Positions 13,301 through 26,562 of a stretch of DNA of 64,000 nucleotides are shown one piece after another. The notes under the pieces were generated by a model that made no database searches, had not been told where the DNA came from, and was given only the letters and a program-made list of their open reading frames with translations. Both the position numbers and the translations under genes were made by a program. This DNA is from Camarhynchus parvulus (Eukaryota; Chordata; Aves; Passeriformes; Thraupidae). The stretch covers positions 84,898,546 through 84,962,545 of the forward strand of contig NC_044573.1 in NCBI RefSeq assembly GCF_901933205.1. The letters run 5' to 3'. Position 1 is the stretch's first letter; each line of letters opens with the position of its first letter.

Positions 13301-15393
13301 GTGGCAGTACTGGACTACATAAGTGGTTCTATTAACCACAGAAAAGAATTGACAAGAAAGATGGTGGATTATCTCCTTGTTGATGTTTTCATATCAAGGT
13401 TTACTCTCTTGATAATAAAATTTCACAAAATATATATTTTTGTCTCAGGACCATTTAAAGGAAAAGTCCATTCAGCATCACTCTAAGAGCTAAAAAATAT
13501 CAGTTTTTTTTCTGGTTCTTGATGTTATCAATTGCTCTTATTATTTTTCTTTCTAAATATACTCTAAGTAACAATTCTAAATGAAACCCCTGACTAAAAG
13601 TACCATGCATCAAGGAAACACCGCAAATTCTTTTCATTTATTTAAAACATAATTTCTAGCATTTTAAAGAATATGTGGGAAGGACAGGCATTTATAGGCA
13701 GACTTTGTGAATTATGAAAATACATTGAAAGATCTAGCAATTGCAAGTTGATTTACATTATTTCACTCACGGTTTTCCATTAGCATACATTTATTTCAGC
13801 AGCCTCTATTATATTCATTGTTTGACTTCAGGATTATCTGTTTGTTAAATCCTGAATTAATTAATGTAATTAAACACAACAGATAGATAACTTGTGGTAC
13901 ATAATTATCAAAATACCTAATACCTTCTCGAACCTCTCTGAAAACTTGCCAAAAATAGAATTTATTTGAAACACTCTACAACAGAGGCCAGAGTTACTGC
14001 AAAAGTAAAAAAGTAAACCCAGTCATTAATCATGTTTTGTTTTGGAAGCTTTCCTATTCTGTTCTACTTCTAAGAATTTTGAAATAAATATTTAACTAAA
14101 GCAGACCACTTTTAGCTGTATAGCTAAAGGCATTGTGGGTTCTTTCCTCCTAAAAAGAAAACAAAAAATATTTTTAAAAATCCTTCTATTGTTCTGGCAA
14201 TAAGCAAAAGCTAAGCAGGCATACTGTACATGCTGTAAATAGGCAAAGAAGCAGAGGATTCTTCATGACACCTTTTAAGTCATTCTGTGTACATTGATAA
14301 GCTTTGTTTCTAGGACCTGCCGGGTTTTCATCTCCTTGTTAAGGATACTTCACCTCTGGGGAATTTACACATTTATGAAGCACTGGCATAAGACAAATCA
14401 TATGCTCTGCAACTGCCACTGAATATGCAAAGAGAATTCATGTATTAGCATAGGTGAGGGTAGGGGAATTTAAAATAAAAAAAAAAAGTTCATAACTGAA
14501 TGACTGCAACATCTTACCCCAGCAATGCTGTCAAGGAGCAAGGCAGAAGAATAACTGTATCCAATGATATATATGGTGAGTTCATTTCCATGAGACCAGT
14601 GTTGCTGGTATGGCAGATATGAAGAAGACAAGGAAGAGCATGTCACTGCAATGTAATTTTTTTCTGGTGGTTTTCAGGGCTATTCAACACCATGCCTCCT
14701 TCTGAATAGAAACTCTGAAGCTACAAAAAATATTCCACAGGTAAACATAGAGAAATTGGGACACAAATATTTTTATTGACGAAATCAACATCAAAATACA
14801 AAAAATCAAATGAAAATGGCAACAGCTTGCCAAGTATTTCAATACTATGTTTACTTGATGCATTAAGATGTGCTATTCTAGTACAGTGCTAATTTTTTTT
14901 TATACCAGTGAGCTGGTTTTCTTGACCATGTAAAAAATGGGGCATTAAATATTGCTAAAAATGCAAGCTTCAAAGATCTGAAAAAATTGCTGGACAAATT
15001 AATTATGCACAGCTTTATATCCAATTGGTAGTTCCAATATTTTAATGAAATAAATTATAATAATTCTGTTTGCCTGATGAAAGATCAAACAAAGGAAAGA
15101 AAATTAAATTGACTGCTTGTTAGTATTAGTTTTGGCTGACTGGAAAAGGCCAAGTTACAGCAATAATATAGCTATGGTAAGATAATAATAAACATGATGT
15201 TAATTTGATATGAGGGGGAAAGAGTAATTACAGGATCTGTATGCTAACTATATAAAAAGTGTGATAATCAGAATTCTTACTAGGAAAAGAAAAAGTTTAT
15301 TATCCCATTGTTGCTCAAAGAGGTATGTTATGCTGCCTCCCATACTGACTTGCTTTCAAAAAGCCAGTGACACTGATAGATGTGCTAGGTTAG

Positions 15394-16440
15394 TGGGGAG
15401 ATTTAACAATAGATGGAAATGAAACTCCAAATAGGCCACTCCTCTTCCCCTCACCCTTTCCAGTAAGAGAAGGATAAAGACAGAGACTATGGGTTGAGAT
15501 AATAAAAAGAAAAAAAAGCCATGGAATAAGGAACACATAGTAACAGCAACAATATCAATAACAAAAGTATAAAAAAAAGAGAAGGTGCTTTACACGCTAC
15601 AGGAGTTTGCCACCTTGACTTAGTTCCATGTGGCTGCCAGGACAAAGACAGCATGGTGGATGCTCTCTTTGGTTGACTCTCCCTGTCCTTGAGCCAAAAA
15701 CAATGGGAAAGAATGGTGGACAAACCCCTGAAAGCCAGACTGTCTGTGTCATGGCACACTGTCAGAAGCTGAACTTGATTCTGCATGGCTGCTTCTGGCA
15801 CTGGCGCTGCACCATGCTAGCTCTGCTGGGGTTTTGGCTCCACAACATGGCGGTCCTGCTATTGTTGGCACCAGGGCTTGGAGACACAGTGGCTTTACAT
15901 GTCTCCAAGCCCTGTCCCAGAGAAACAGGACAGGGATGACCAGCACCAGCAGCAGAGAATGATCCCGACAGAGTTGATCCCAACAACCTCCCCAACGGAA
16001 AGGCAAAATTAGATGCTTCTGGGGGTGTACTCAACCTCTTCTGGCCCCGAAAAGCACCCCACCACCAATTATATGGCTGGTATAGAACAGCAACCTTGCC
16101 CTGCCTACACAGATGTAGGGCCTGCCCCCTCTGCAGCCAGGACAGTGAGGCAATAAAAAGCTCACCTGCGCACACACAGAGGAGCACAGAGATATGGTGG
16201 TGGATGGGTGAGACAAATGCCACCTCTCCCTGGCCTTTCTGGAACCACTCTAGATCTGTCACCATAGGTGCAGAAGAAACGCAGAGGGTCCTGGGCAAGT
16301 GGGGGATCAACACAGAGACCCAACCTCTACCCCAGCCTCCCCAGGGCTGTCCCTGGTGAGACCCAGTCCCAGGGGCTAGGGCACAGCTTACTCTAGGAGC
16401 TCTCCAGTCACTTCAGAGACTCAGGAGGGGTCCTGCTCAG
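15394..16440 (-). mobile_element. ERV LTR-derived block, minus strand
   Basis: Read on the minus strand the block ends, towards 15394, with features of an avian retroviral LTR 3' part: 'gtgtaaagcac', a T-rich polyadenylation region, 'ttatctcaacccata', a G-rich stretch, 'tggagtttca' and a terminal CA complement (TG at 15394-15395). The final about 210 bp can be laid alongside the end of the LTR at 56683-57488, so the two are copies of one family. The 5' part (towards 16440) is GC-rich and I cannot fix its border. The overlapping open frame at 15762-16313 is not a recognisable retroviral protein. No target-site duplication was evident. Confidence 0.68.
15873..15935. other. Two overlapping perfect hairpins
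   Basis: Stem 1 pairs AGGGCTTGGAGACA (15873-15886) with TGTCTCCAAGCCCT (15900-15913): 14 bp with a 13-base loop. Stem 2 pairs CCCTGTCC (15910-15917) with GGACAGGG (15928-15935): 8 bp with a 10-base loop. They share 15910-15913, so both cannot form completely at once. They sit inside the minus-strand LTR-derived block. Confidence 0.9.
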
Positions 16441-16660
16441 GGATACAGAGCTGATTGTGGAGTAAAAGGGAAGAGCATTTTGGTATTCCACAAGGATAAT
16501 TATGGAGTATTTAGGGAAGGAACCAACATCAGGTAAAGGAATGGATTAAATTGGCACAAGAGGTGTGTGAGATCAGAACAGATAGATTGTAATAGATTTA
16601 TATTAAAAATATAAAAATGGAAAAAATATATTTGTGTATTGAGTTTGAGCAGCAGATTTT
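16441..16660. other. Spacer between opposed LTRs, possibly retroviral internal debris
   Basis: These 220 bp separate the minus-strand LTR block from the plus-strand LTR. The piece near 16520-16600 keeps short open segments in more than one plus-strand frame, suggestive of decayed coding sequence, but every frame is broken within 20-25 codons. Origin from a retroviral interior is a guess. Confidence 0.3.
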
Positions 16661-17006
16661 TGTGGGGGGTAGGGGTGCTGCAGGGGTGGCTTCTGTGAAG
16701 AGTTGTCAGAAGCATCCCTCATGTCCAACAGAACCAAAACCAGATGGTTCCAAGATGGACCTGCCACTAGCTAAGGCTGAGGGGTAACATATTTAAGAAG
16801 GAAAAAAGTCACAGTGCAGCATTAATAGCAGCCAGAGAAAGGAGTGAGACTATGTGAGGGTTGAGCCTGATTTGCCCGTGACAGTACCTGGTGAGTGATA
16901 CTTTTCTGTCCTTATCTCAATACATTTTCTCTTGTCCTGGTGAGGTGGAGGAGTGAATGACTGATATGGTGGGCACCTGGCATCCAGCCAACATCAACCC
17001 ACCACA
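16661..17006 (+). mobile_element. Avian ERV LTR, internally deleted
   Basis: Starts with TG at 16661 and runs through 'gcaggggtggcttctgtga', 'ggtaacatatttaagaagg' (TATA-like) and 'gagaaaggagtgagactatg'. It then jumps near 16860 to 'gatttgcccgtgacagta', 'ccttatctcaa' and the characteristic end 'gggcacctggcatccagcca' closing in CACCACA at 17006. From memory, full-length members carry several hundred bases of G-rich sequence at the jump, so this copy has lost the middle of the LTR. It is solo; no adjoining retroviral genes. Confidence 0.82.
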
Positions 17007-17924
17007 GTCCTTATGATGCTATCTCAAATGGACAAGCTTGTGATTTTGTTTTGTGAATAGCATTTACACCTGACAGGTACCATAAAAAAATCTATATAAG
17101 GACTCTAAAGCACAACTTACTATCTGGCAAAGCATAAAGGCTGCTTTCATTAAATATCTAGGGACTGCAATTAAATTTACTAACTTTTCTATTTCCCTGA
17201 AACAATGGTCCATTACAGCACAATTATACATCTTCACCACACACACATGAATGAACCAAGCAAGCAGTCACTAAGAGACAGCACAAACTGACTTTAAAGA
17301 GCTATTCTTTCTAGCAAGCAGCAACAGGAGAAAGCAGTCAAAGTAACATTAGAAAGTTCAGTCCCAAATGCCCTGAGGACAGCTGCTCAAGACTTAGAAT
17401 TTCTGGGAAATTAGAACAATCACAAAGATTCCTTCAGTTTGGCTGGTAATGAGGACTCATCTATTAGTAAAGTGAGTGTTAAATCGTTACGTAAAAAAGT
17501 CTATATATTTCTTTCACATGTCTCAAAGACAGGATAGCTCAATATATCAACGCATCAATCCCAACTACATGTGTGTATTCTGAAACAGTCTGTTTAAACC
17601 ATTGGGAATAGCTGCCCATAAGCAAAATGTTTCTTGGAGGTCTCAGAGTCATATAGCCAGCAATGCAGGATTTGCTCAGAGGACAAATACAAGGATTGTG
17701 TCTGGAGACAATCAGACATTGGAGGCATTCTTTCACTGCTAGGTTTTGTGCCTGAAAACAAGGCCGTGTCTGTCACAAGACTTAGATATTGTGGTTTTTT
17801 TTTTTTTTTTGTTTCATGATCAGTTCAAATAATTATTTAACTTGAGAGAAGTACCTAAGATGGAAATACATGTCAAGGCTGTTGAATTTTAGTAGAAATA
17901 AGTTTCTGAAAACAAAAACATAAG

Positions 17925-18330
17925 GGAGAAGCTCAAAGTGCTGAGACATTATAGCCTGGAGAAGAGAAAACTTGGTGGAATCAGGGGTAGATCTTGTTGG
18001 TGTGAATTAATACCTGTGAGATGAGATGGTGTAAAGTAGGTGGAGCCAGAGTATTCATTATGATAACCACTGACAAGATGGAAAGCAATAAGCACAAATT
18101 GAAACTCAGGAAAACCCACTTACAAGAAAAGTGAAAACCTTTTTATTCTGAGGGTAAACACTGGCGCTGGTTGCCCAGAGAGGCTGCAGAGTCTCTAATC
18201 TTGTAGGTATTCCAAACCCAACCCTGACCCTGTCCTGGGCAGCTTGCTTTAGGTTGCCCTTCTTTGAGAAGGACACTGGGCCAGGTGAGCTCCAGAGGGC
18301 TCTTCCAACCTCTGCTATTGTGCAATTTGT
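17925..18330 (+). mobile_element. CR1 LINE, 5'-truncated 3' end
   Basis: The sequence follows the end of an avian CR1 retrotransposon: the 'cagcctggagaagagaa' block near 17955, the 'ggttgcccagagaggctgcag' region near 18170 and the 'cttccaacctctgc' end near 18303. The ORFs are absent, as is usual for truncated CR1 copies. It is diverged and lies in the 12.2-kb intron, antisense to CSMD1. Confidence 0.85.
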
Positions 18331-20036
18331 GATACTAGTAGATTTCTCTAGCTGAAAATATTGTTACTTCTGCTTTATTTTCAAATACACACATAATATA
18401 ATTACTAATGCTGTGTAATAAAAAGAACTTAATGAAGCAGTTAGATTAACCTGTTTTTTATACCACTATGAATTTTCATCCTATGGGTCTTGAATTCTTT
18501 CTCTGATGTTTTAACACAGTTTATATTTATATCACTAACATAGGAATTTATTTAATTGCAATTGAGTCTGATAAGATAGATGACTATGTAAGTCATGATC
18601 TCTCACGTAATTCAGAAATCTTTGTATTAAATACAGTAAAATGTATAAACTTGCAATTCATAAGAATGATTTAAATTAAGAAAGGAAATTTCTGTAATTG
18701 TAAGAATTTGAATTGCAATAAGATACTTTCACATGTAATTCAAGGTATATTCTACATCAAGGAAGTTCACACTTTTATCCAATATCTGACGTATTATGCA
18801 GATCAAGAGAGATACATCTGAAATAACTATCTGTCCAGATATTTCCCAGAAGTTTTAACTACTTGGTGAGTATTTGTCTAGAGATAAGATATATTGAAGA
18901 AGAACAGAACTTGTTTTCCAGTGCATGTTACATCATCACAAACTTCCTCCTTTTTATTCTGTTGGTTCATAGTTTTCTTGTGCCTCAGCAGGACAAATCA
19001 CAATGTTTTTGTGGACCCCAATTTACAGTCTTAAGACCTGAAGATACAGAGTTAACATAAGCAGTGCATTTACATTCATAGTACCCAGCAGTGGTATTAT
19101 ATATGTATCCTTGGTAAACTTTGGAAAAAAAATAAGTTGTAAGTGCAAAGCATCACATACTTATGCTGAGTTGACAAAATGAAATGAAATTTCAGATCTT
19201 TTTTTCTGAAATGTTCAAAATATTATAAAAACTAAAAGGACTATGTATATTAAATGCTTTTGTTGCACATGCATGACATAGTCACCAGAAAACATACAGT
19301 TGTTGCAATGTATTTGTCATTTCAAAAATTATAGAGGTACCACAGTTTCAGGGAAAAAACACAAATGTTTAAATTTATAAAGGATTTGATGCTGTGGGGG
19401 GTAAAAGGGTTGAAACAGTGTATGTAAGTGCAGAATTTGAAAACACAGATAAATTAAGAAGCTTTTCTATTTTCAATATTACTACCATGTCTTTCATCTT
19501 GAGTAATGATTTATAAAGTACAAAAATCAATCAATAATCCATTCTAAAACATTGCATTTTACAAAGTATCTACATGAACATAAATAGAAATGACAGCAAC
19601 ACTGACATCCTTTTGTCTTCTTTTGAAGTTGTATATGCAAATATATGCAGGAGCCTGAAATATAATCTGTACTATACTATGGTTGAGTCAAATTTCCAAA
19701 CAATGAATGTAGCTTCTGGATAAGAGTTAGGTTTTGAATAAGGAAGGAAGACAATGTTTAGATAGAAGCCTGCCTTTGTGTGGAATTGACTTTCTGCAAG
19801 TTGCATTCCAGGCATGTTTTTAAAGCAAAGATCAGACTGACTGCAAAGAAATTTATTATGAAAAAAGTGAGCAAGCAAATGCATATTTGGAGCAGACTGC
19901 ATTGTGAAGCACACATACTTCCAAAAGTATGTCCCTAGAGATGTCTGATCACACAAGGAAAACAGATATTCAGCGTCAGAGCAATAGTTACATAGTAATA
20001 ACAAGAGTCAGCTTTTTACTGTGTCTGTGATATTTA

Positions 20037-20309
<273 letters not shown>

Positions 20310-23300
20310 TCAAAATATATGAGATCACAATTATTCACTGTCATCTAATCTCAATGTATTACTAGTTAAGTAACTATTATGTTGCGAGAAACGAGGGGTT
20401 TTTTTCTCATTACAGTTATCCCTTTTATGATTACAACTTGTTTTTCCGAACTATTTTTTCATGAATTAAAGAAGAAAACCAGTCTTGTGAGAGTGTGTGC
20501 ATGCAAGTGTAGGTGTGCATGCATGTGTCAAAACATTCAGCAGAAAATAAGCCTATTCAGTTATGACAAAGTCTCATCATCTGACTCCCTGCTGTGGGAT
20601 TTGACAGGAAGTCAAAGAAGTGTTAAATAAGGGTTATGGACACTATCTAATTTTTAGTTTGAGTGGTAAGTTATAGGTACGCAACTATGCTAGTAGAACT
20701 GATTTTGTGTATATTAAGTCCAATCCACATTTAATAAAAAAAAAACCAGAGAAGTCTAAGCACAACAGTGGGTATGAAGAAAGTGCACAAAGAATTTTTC
20801 TAATACAGTAATACAGGCAACAGGCCCTTGGCCCACACTGGATTATTCCATTGTCATTCATTACACTGCACCACTACACCATTTGTTAATGCAGTAGCTA
20901 CCACAAAGAACATAACATGATGTAAATTCATGTCTTACTTTACCAGATGGTACCCTTTTCTTTTTGTTTTGCATGACCATGCTCCAGATTTCAATTTTTT
21001 TTTCCCTGAATAGCTCTGGAGAACTACACAAAATTAAGTTTATCCTTTTAAAAATGTTGATTACTTAAAACAAAAGTCAAACTGATGAATATGAGAAATT
21101 CTCAGCTAAGATATGATCTGTGTGAGGGTAGATTTGCCAGTGCTAAAGGAGACACAGTACATATATTGGAGCTAAAAAATAACCAAACTGAAATGGGATT
21201 TAGTCTCCCTCCAAAATTAATCAGTATAGTGAAATAGATGCCTTTTTTTCATCACAGTATGAGATATCAGAGTTTCATTAAATATTCCAGATTAATAGGA
21301 AACTCATCATGTTAAGAAATAATGTTTCTGGAGAAGTCTAGCTAGAACCATGGCTGAATCCCTTTTATTTTTTTCTGCAGTAGAGCAAGACCAATATATT
21401 TAAATATAGAGATTTTTAATGGATGGGGTTTTTTCTACATATGACATGCAAACTAAATCAGAGAAATTTCATTTTAATTTATAATCTCATTTTCTTTATC
21501 TTCTTGTTAACAACATGAGGAAAACCCAAACCCTACTTAAAAACAGTTTTGATTGAAGAAAAGGGTTGGTCTTTTACAAGAAGATTTACACACTTCATTT
21601 TAAACATGGCATTCAATAGTTCTTAAGGGTGTTCATTAAAATATTCAGACCTATATATTTCTACATCTCATTCAGATGGACTTTTATACTTTATATATTC
21701 TTTCAGACACACTTTATATTAGAGCACCACTCTAAATATTTGTAATTACAAACTGGCCTTTTCTGTTTCAAATCTACTTGAATTTGGGTGTACCTGTAGA
21801 AAGTACTGAGATATAACGAAAAGGAAAATAAAAAACAAAACCATATGTGGAGTACAGAATATATCTTTGCTAGTATCTCTTAGCTATTGTCAAAATGTAT
21901 GCTAAAACTAAAAGTTTTTACTATACATAGGCTGTACTTCCTATCACTGAACTGATAATTCATTTGTCCAAGAACATAAAGTTACATTCTAGAAACACGG
22001 TTTTAGGGGTTGGTTTTACTTTAAAAAAGAAATGTACAAGTAGTAACATTCTAGCTAGTATATCCAGAGCTCTGAATTTCAAAGCTGGCAAAACTCTAGG
22101 CTGAAATATTAAATTGTAATATGAATTACATTGCACATTAATAAAAGATTAAATGAAAATCATTATAAAAGCATGTTCAGAGCAGATCTTTCCTTAGGTA
22201 TATATCTAATAAACAGATATTTCCCTGACACACAATACGCAAGATATTTTCATGTCTGTGTGAACTCTGCAAGGTTCTTAACAGTGTCAAATCTCCCCAT
22301 AATACTAAGAAACATAATATGAAAATGACACTGAGAGAGTATTTAACACAACCTATTTTAGCACAGCTCTAATTTAGCTGCATAATTTCTTTCATACTGA
22401 ACTCAAGATAAGGATATGTTCTTTAACAGTAATGCTTTTTATGTTTTAGTTGGAGAAAGTGAGAAAGGGTAGAAAATCTTGGTGGTCCTTGGAAGAAAGT
22501 TATAACTAGTATATGGCACAGTGATGTTTGTTTGGTTGGTTTTTTTTTTGTAAGGTTTTTAAAACCTCTTCACTATAGTACACAAATTTAAAAAAAAAAA
22601 CAAACAAACACCACAATCTGTGAACGTTAGCTGGCAATCCTGTAGCTGACATGTGGACATCAAAAGTGATGCCCCTACACAAAGTACTTCACTCTATAGC
22701 ATTCATATTGTGTAGATGGGACTTCCTGTAGAAAATTTCAGTTCATTTCATTCATCCAGTAATGGCAGATCCAAAAGTTTGTGGATACAGTGTAAAATTC
22801 CTCTTTACATGTTAATTGATCATTTTCATGGAATTTCTGAACGATGGGCAACCAAAGCTGTGTATGGAAGAGAGAGGTGGGCATGGTTACTGATGAAAGT
22901 GGCAGATCATCCCATGAATTGATACAGCAGGCAGGTCTGAACCTCATACAGAAGTTGAAGTATTATATGACACGGAGTTTTTTTCCTTCTTTCTTATCTC
23001 TAGGTGTTTTATGGGTTTTTGGTTTTTTTTTTTTAAATAATGGAATAGGAGACAAACTACTTCCATGGCACAGTAAATATCAAAATAAAAAAAACCAAAC
23101 ATGTATGTTCCTCAGAGAAAAGTAAAAATCAGTAATGTCAAGGACAGTTGGATTCCAGTCCTACAAATCAGAATATTATACCTACAGAAAAGGACACAAT
23201 GTGGGGGAGGGGTCGATAGAACACATTTTCTTTGGTATTCTGGTATACAAAATACAAGTCCATGGCCAGAGGATGTGCTTTCAATTTAGCTGCTCTTGTT

Positions 23301-23647
23301 CACCAATAGAGAGGTTGGACACCACTGCTCAACAGATTCCCAAGGTGACATTCTCCAGATGGAATGATCCCTCCCAGTCCCACAAAGAACAATTTCCTAT
23401 GAGCTTGACCAGCTGAGAGGTGCATCATGTACCACAATTTGTGACTAAGTGCCCACATGTGTGCTGCTGCTACTACATGTGCTCCCTCTGACTAAGTATA
23501 GCCTTTACTATTACATGATACCTTTTTCGTTGAATATTTATGGAAAATAAGCAGTTTGGTTATGTTCATATTAGTAAATTGAACAGTGGCACTTCATATG
23601 AATTTCTGCTTAAGAGTCTGCACTATTTAAGTTTAAAACAACAGAAA

Positions 23648-23850
23648 ATAATGGAATCTTGGAATAATAGAATCATTTGGGTTGGAAGGAATCTTAAAGA
23701 TTATCTGGTTGCAAGCACCTGCCATTGGCAAGGACATCTTTCACTAGACTAGTTTGCTCAAAGCCCCATCCAATCTTGCCTTGGACACTCCAAGGCATAG
23801 GGACTCCACAGCTTCTCTGGGTGACCTGTTCCTGTGCCTCATCAGACACA
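23648..23850 (-). mobile_element. CR1 LINE, 3' end, inverted
   Basis: Read on the plus strand, the block starts with the reverse complement of the CR1 tail ('aatagaatcatttgggttgg') and runs into 'ccccatccaatcttgccttgg' and 'cagcttctctgggtgacctg'. This is the CR1 3' region read backwards, so the element points to the minus strand, the same sense as CSMD1. It is heavily 5'-truncated, with an end near 23850 set by loss of similarity. Confidence 0.88.
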
Positions 23851-26048
23851 TATTGAAGCTATTCTGCCCATGACTGGTGTGTGCTCCCTTGATCTCTCAT
23901 GAGATCAATGTAGGCAGCTGAGTAAACCACAGGATCTCAATAGGCATTGGGAATGTGACCATCCCTTCTGATGTGTTCAGGAAATACTAACAGGCAGGAC
24001 TTGTGCTGGTAGGTTGCTACAAAAGAAAAGGTGCAACTAAAGCAAAGTTGTCTTTATTTCAAGTGCACATACATAATATTCATTCCTGTGGCATATGAAT
24101 AAAGGTAGAGTAATTTTAGCTCAGTTTAGGTGTTATATCTAAAATCAGATGGAGGCTTGGAACTACTTTGTATCAGACAAATTATTCAGATAGAATAAAA
24201 CCCCCCATATTTCTTAATATCAAAGTTCTCCTTAGAAGACTTCATGCTTTGATCTCTATTAAGTATTTCTCCAATGCTGTCTAAAAAGAATATTGAAAGT
24301 TTCTCTCTTCTTTTTAGCTGAAAACATTTATTATATAGGAAGTAATAGAAAAGAAATTAAATTCCTCACTTATGTTTAAATTCTGCCTCCACTATGAAAA
24401 TTGTAATGCATTTTTGAAACTGATTTTAAAGCCTAGCATAGATAGTCTTGAATATCTGCCCTAGCCTAGATAGATAGTGATATCTAATCTAAATTACCTT
24501 AATCAAGTTGTTCAAGAGAGAACACATATATACGTATAAATAATGTTATTTGTGCATTTTCTGGAAATAGCTGGTTTGACTTGCAGAGTGTTGAGTTTTC
24601 TTCTCCCCTACTGATGGCAGCCAGGACTTTATTTTCTAGGGCCAGGGGATTAAAAATTCAAGTGTCACTAGGACAAGTAACACATTTGAATGCTCTGGGC
24701 TTAATGGTATTTGAGGCCATGCACTGAAAGGGACTGAAGGAAACATTAAATGGCTGTTTATTCACTGAGTATCAAATATTCAGTGACATGTTAAATAGTA
24801 ACCCTGTGAGATGAAAAGAAGCAAACAGAAAATAAGTTTTCAAATAACATTGTAAGGTAATGTATTTACCCGTAGGCTTAGAATGAGAATTGCACATGGA
24901 ACCTAAAATCTCTAATTTCTGCATACTAGATGTTGCACTGTGCTCTACTGAACAAGACAGATTTGCAGGGAATTCCTGTGCCTGTTCCAGCATCATAAAG
25001 AATTAAAGGGCCAGGTTTTGAAAGCCTTATAGGTATATTAGTATCATACTACACCTATGCTGGCAAACACTGCATCTTACAAGAAATAATGAGAAATAAT
25101 TAAACAACCCCAGCTATTCTTCTTCTAAATCTGAAGGCAACCAGGCTGCTGCAGGATCAGAGACAGCAGAGGAAACTCTTTCTGTTGATCATTGTGAGCT
25201 GCAGACAAACTTTTTCATGTTATACTACTTCAACTGATATTTTAATTTCTATTCTTATTCCATCATTTCCTCACCCAGACACTAATCTGCTGTTTATGCA
25301 AGTAATAAGATATTCTGTTTCCATGCAGGCTTGAAGGAGTAATGTTTTCCTTATGTACAGTATGTCAGATATAGGAGTAGAACGTCCTTTGAAGTCTATT
25401 GCACTACCAAGAGATTGTGATAAGCTTTATCAAAATTATTACTAACAGCATGGCCAATGAATTTTTTTTTGTCTTTCCAGTAGTTATTGTTTGACTCAAA
25501 TTCAGGTATAACAAAACTATTTTACATTTAGTTAGGAGAACTAATCTAGAAAGGTGTAATTTTTTTTGATTTTGGATCTGTTAATAAAATAATTATTGCT
25601 TTTGTCTGAAGAAATAAACCAAGTCTTGTTTCTTTTTCAAGGTTCTTGACATTGTTTTGACTATAATAAACAGATAATCTTATCTTATAAAATGACTGAC
25701 AGCTCAGTTTCATGAAAATGCAGGAAATAATTAGAGTGGGTTTTGTCAACTCATCGACTCTTATCCTTCTAATTTAGCTCTTTCACAATTTTCTATTAAG
25801 CTAACTATCTATATAGTGAAAGTAGTATTATTGTTCAAAACAATGGTAAGTGTATTGTTCAAAAGCAGAGTAAAATATAATAAAATTAATTTAATCTAGT
25901 CTATATAAATACATGCTCTGTAAGGACTAGTTCAGATTAAAAAAAAAAAAAGCACAGAAGCACTCTAACAGTCATGCCTCAGTTTTGAATACTTCTACTG
26001 TTTCTATATTCGCTTAACCACAGATGTATTTGTATTCTCTAGAATGTG

Positions 26049-26081
26049 TTTGTTTATTTATTTATCTACTTATTTATTTGA
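26049..26081. repeat. (TTTA)n-like microsatellite
   Basis: Imperfect TTTA/TTTG units immediately left of the LTR at 26098. Confidence 0.8.
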
Positions 26082-26097
26082 AAATAGTGTAAAATAT

Positions 26098-26562
26098 TGT
26101 CATGGTTTAGGAATGGTATTCCCCAATTTAGATCTCCCACCAAGACTCCAAAACACAATACTGCTCATTTGCTTCCCCCTTCTCCTTCCCTTCCCACAGC
26201 AGTGGGATGGAGTTGAGAAGTGGAGGCATAAAATGTGAAGATCATGTGTTGAAATAAGAAAAATTTACTGAAAACAGCAATGAAATAGGAACAGTAACAA
26301 CAACAATAGTAGTAGCAAAGTATACCAAAAAAAAGAGGGTAAATCATATACAAATTGCTCATGGGGACCCCAAAGCAACAAACAATGGCAGACAACGACA
26401 ATATATTTTTCATCCAGAAGCCACAGTCTTCTTTTTGGAAGTCAGAGTCCCTTATCCCCACCCTCAGCAATGCCCTGTGATACAGAATTACCTCACTGGC
26501 ATGCCCACAACCATGCCCCCTACTACTACTGCAAACAAATTAACTCTGTCCTGGCTGAAACA
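26098..26562 (-). mobile_element. Avian ERV solo LTR, minus strand
   Basis: The plus strand starts 'tgtcatggtttaggaatgg' with 'ccaatttagatctcccacca' following, and ends 'ttaactctgtcctggctgaa' with CA. This is the reverse complement of a common avian LTR. Internally there is the complement of a U5 motif ('gttgaaataag' at 26247-26257) and of the polyadenylation region. It is the same sense as CSMD1. The exact right end (26562 or 26566) is uncertain, and no clear target-site duplication was seen. Confidence 0.75.

Noticed and set aside
15762..16313. 183-codon minus-strand open frame as a retroviral protein
   Set aside because: No retroviral motif is visible and the frame overlaps LTR-type sequence. 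GC richness explains its length.
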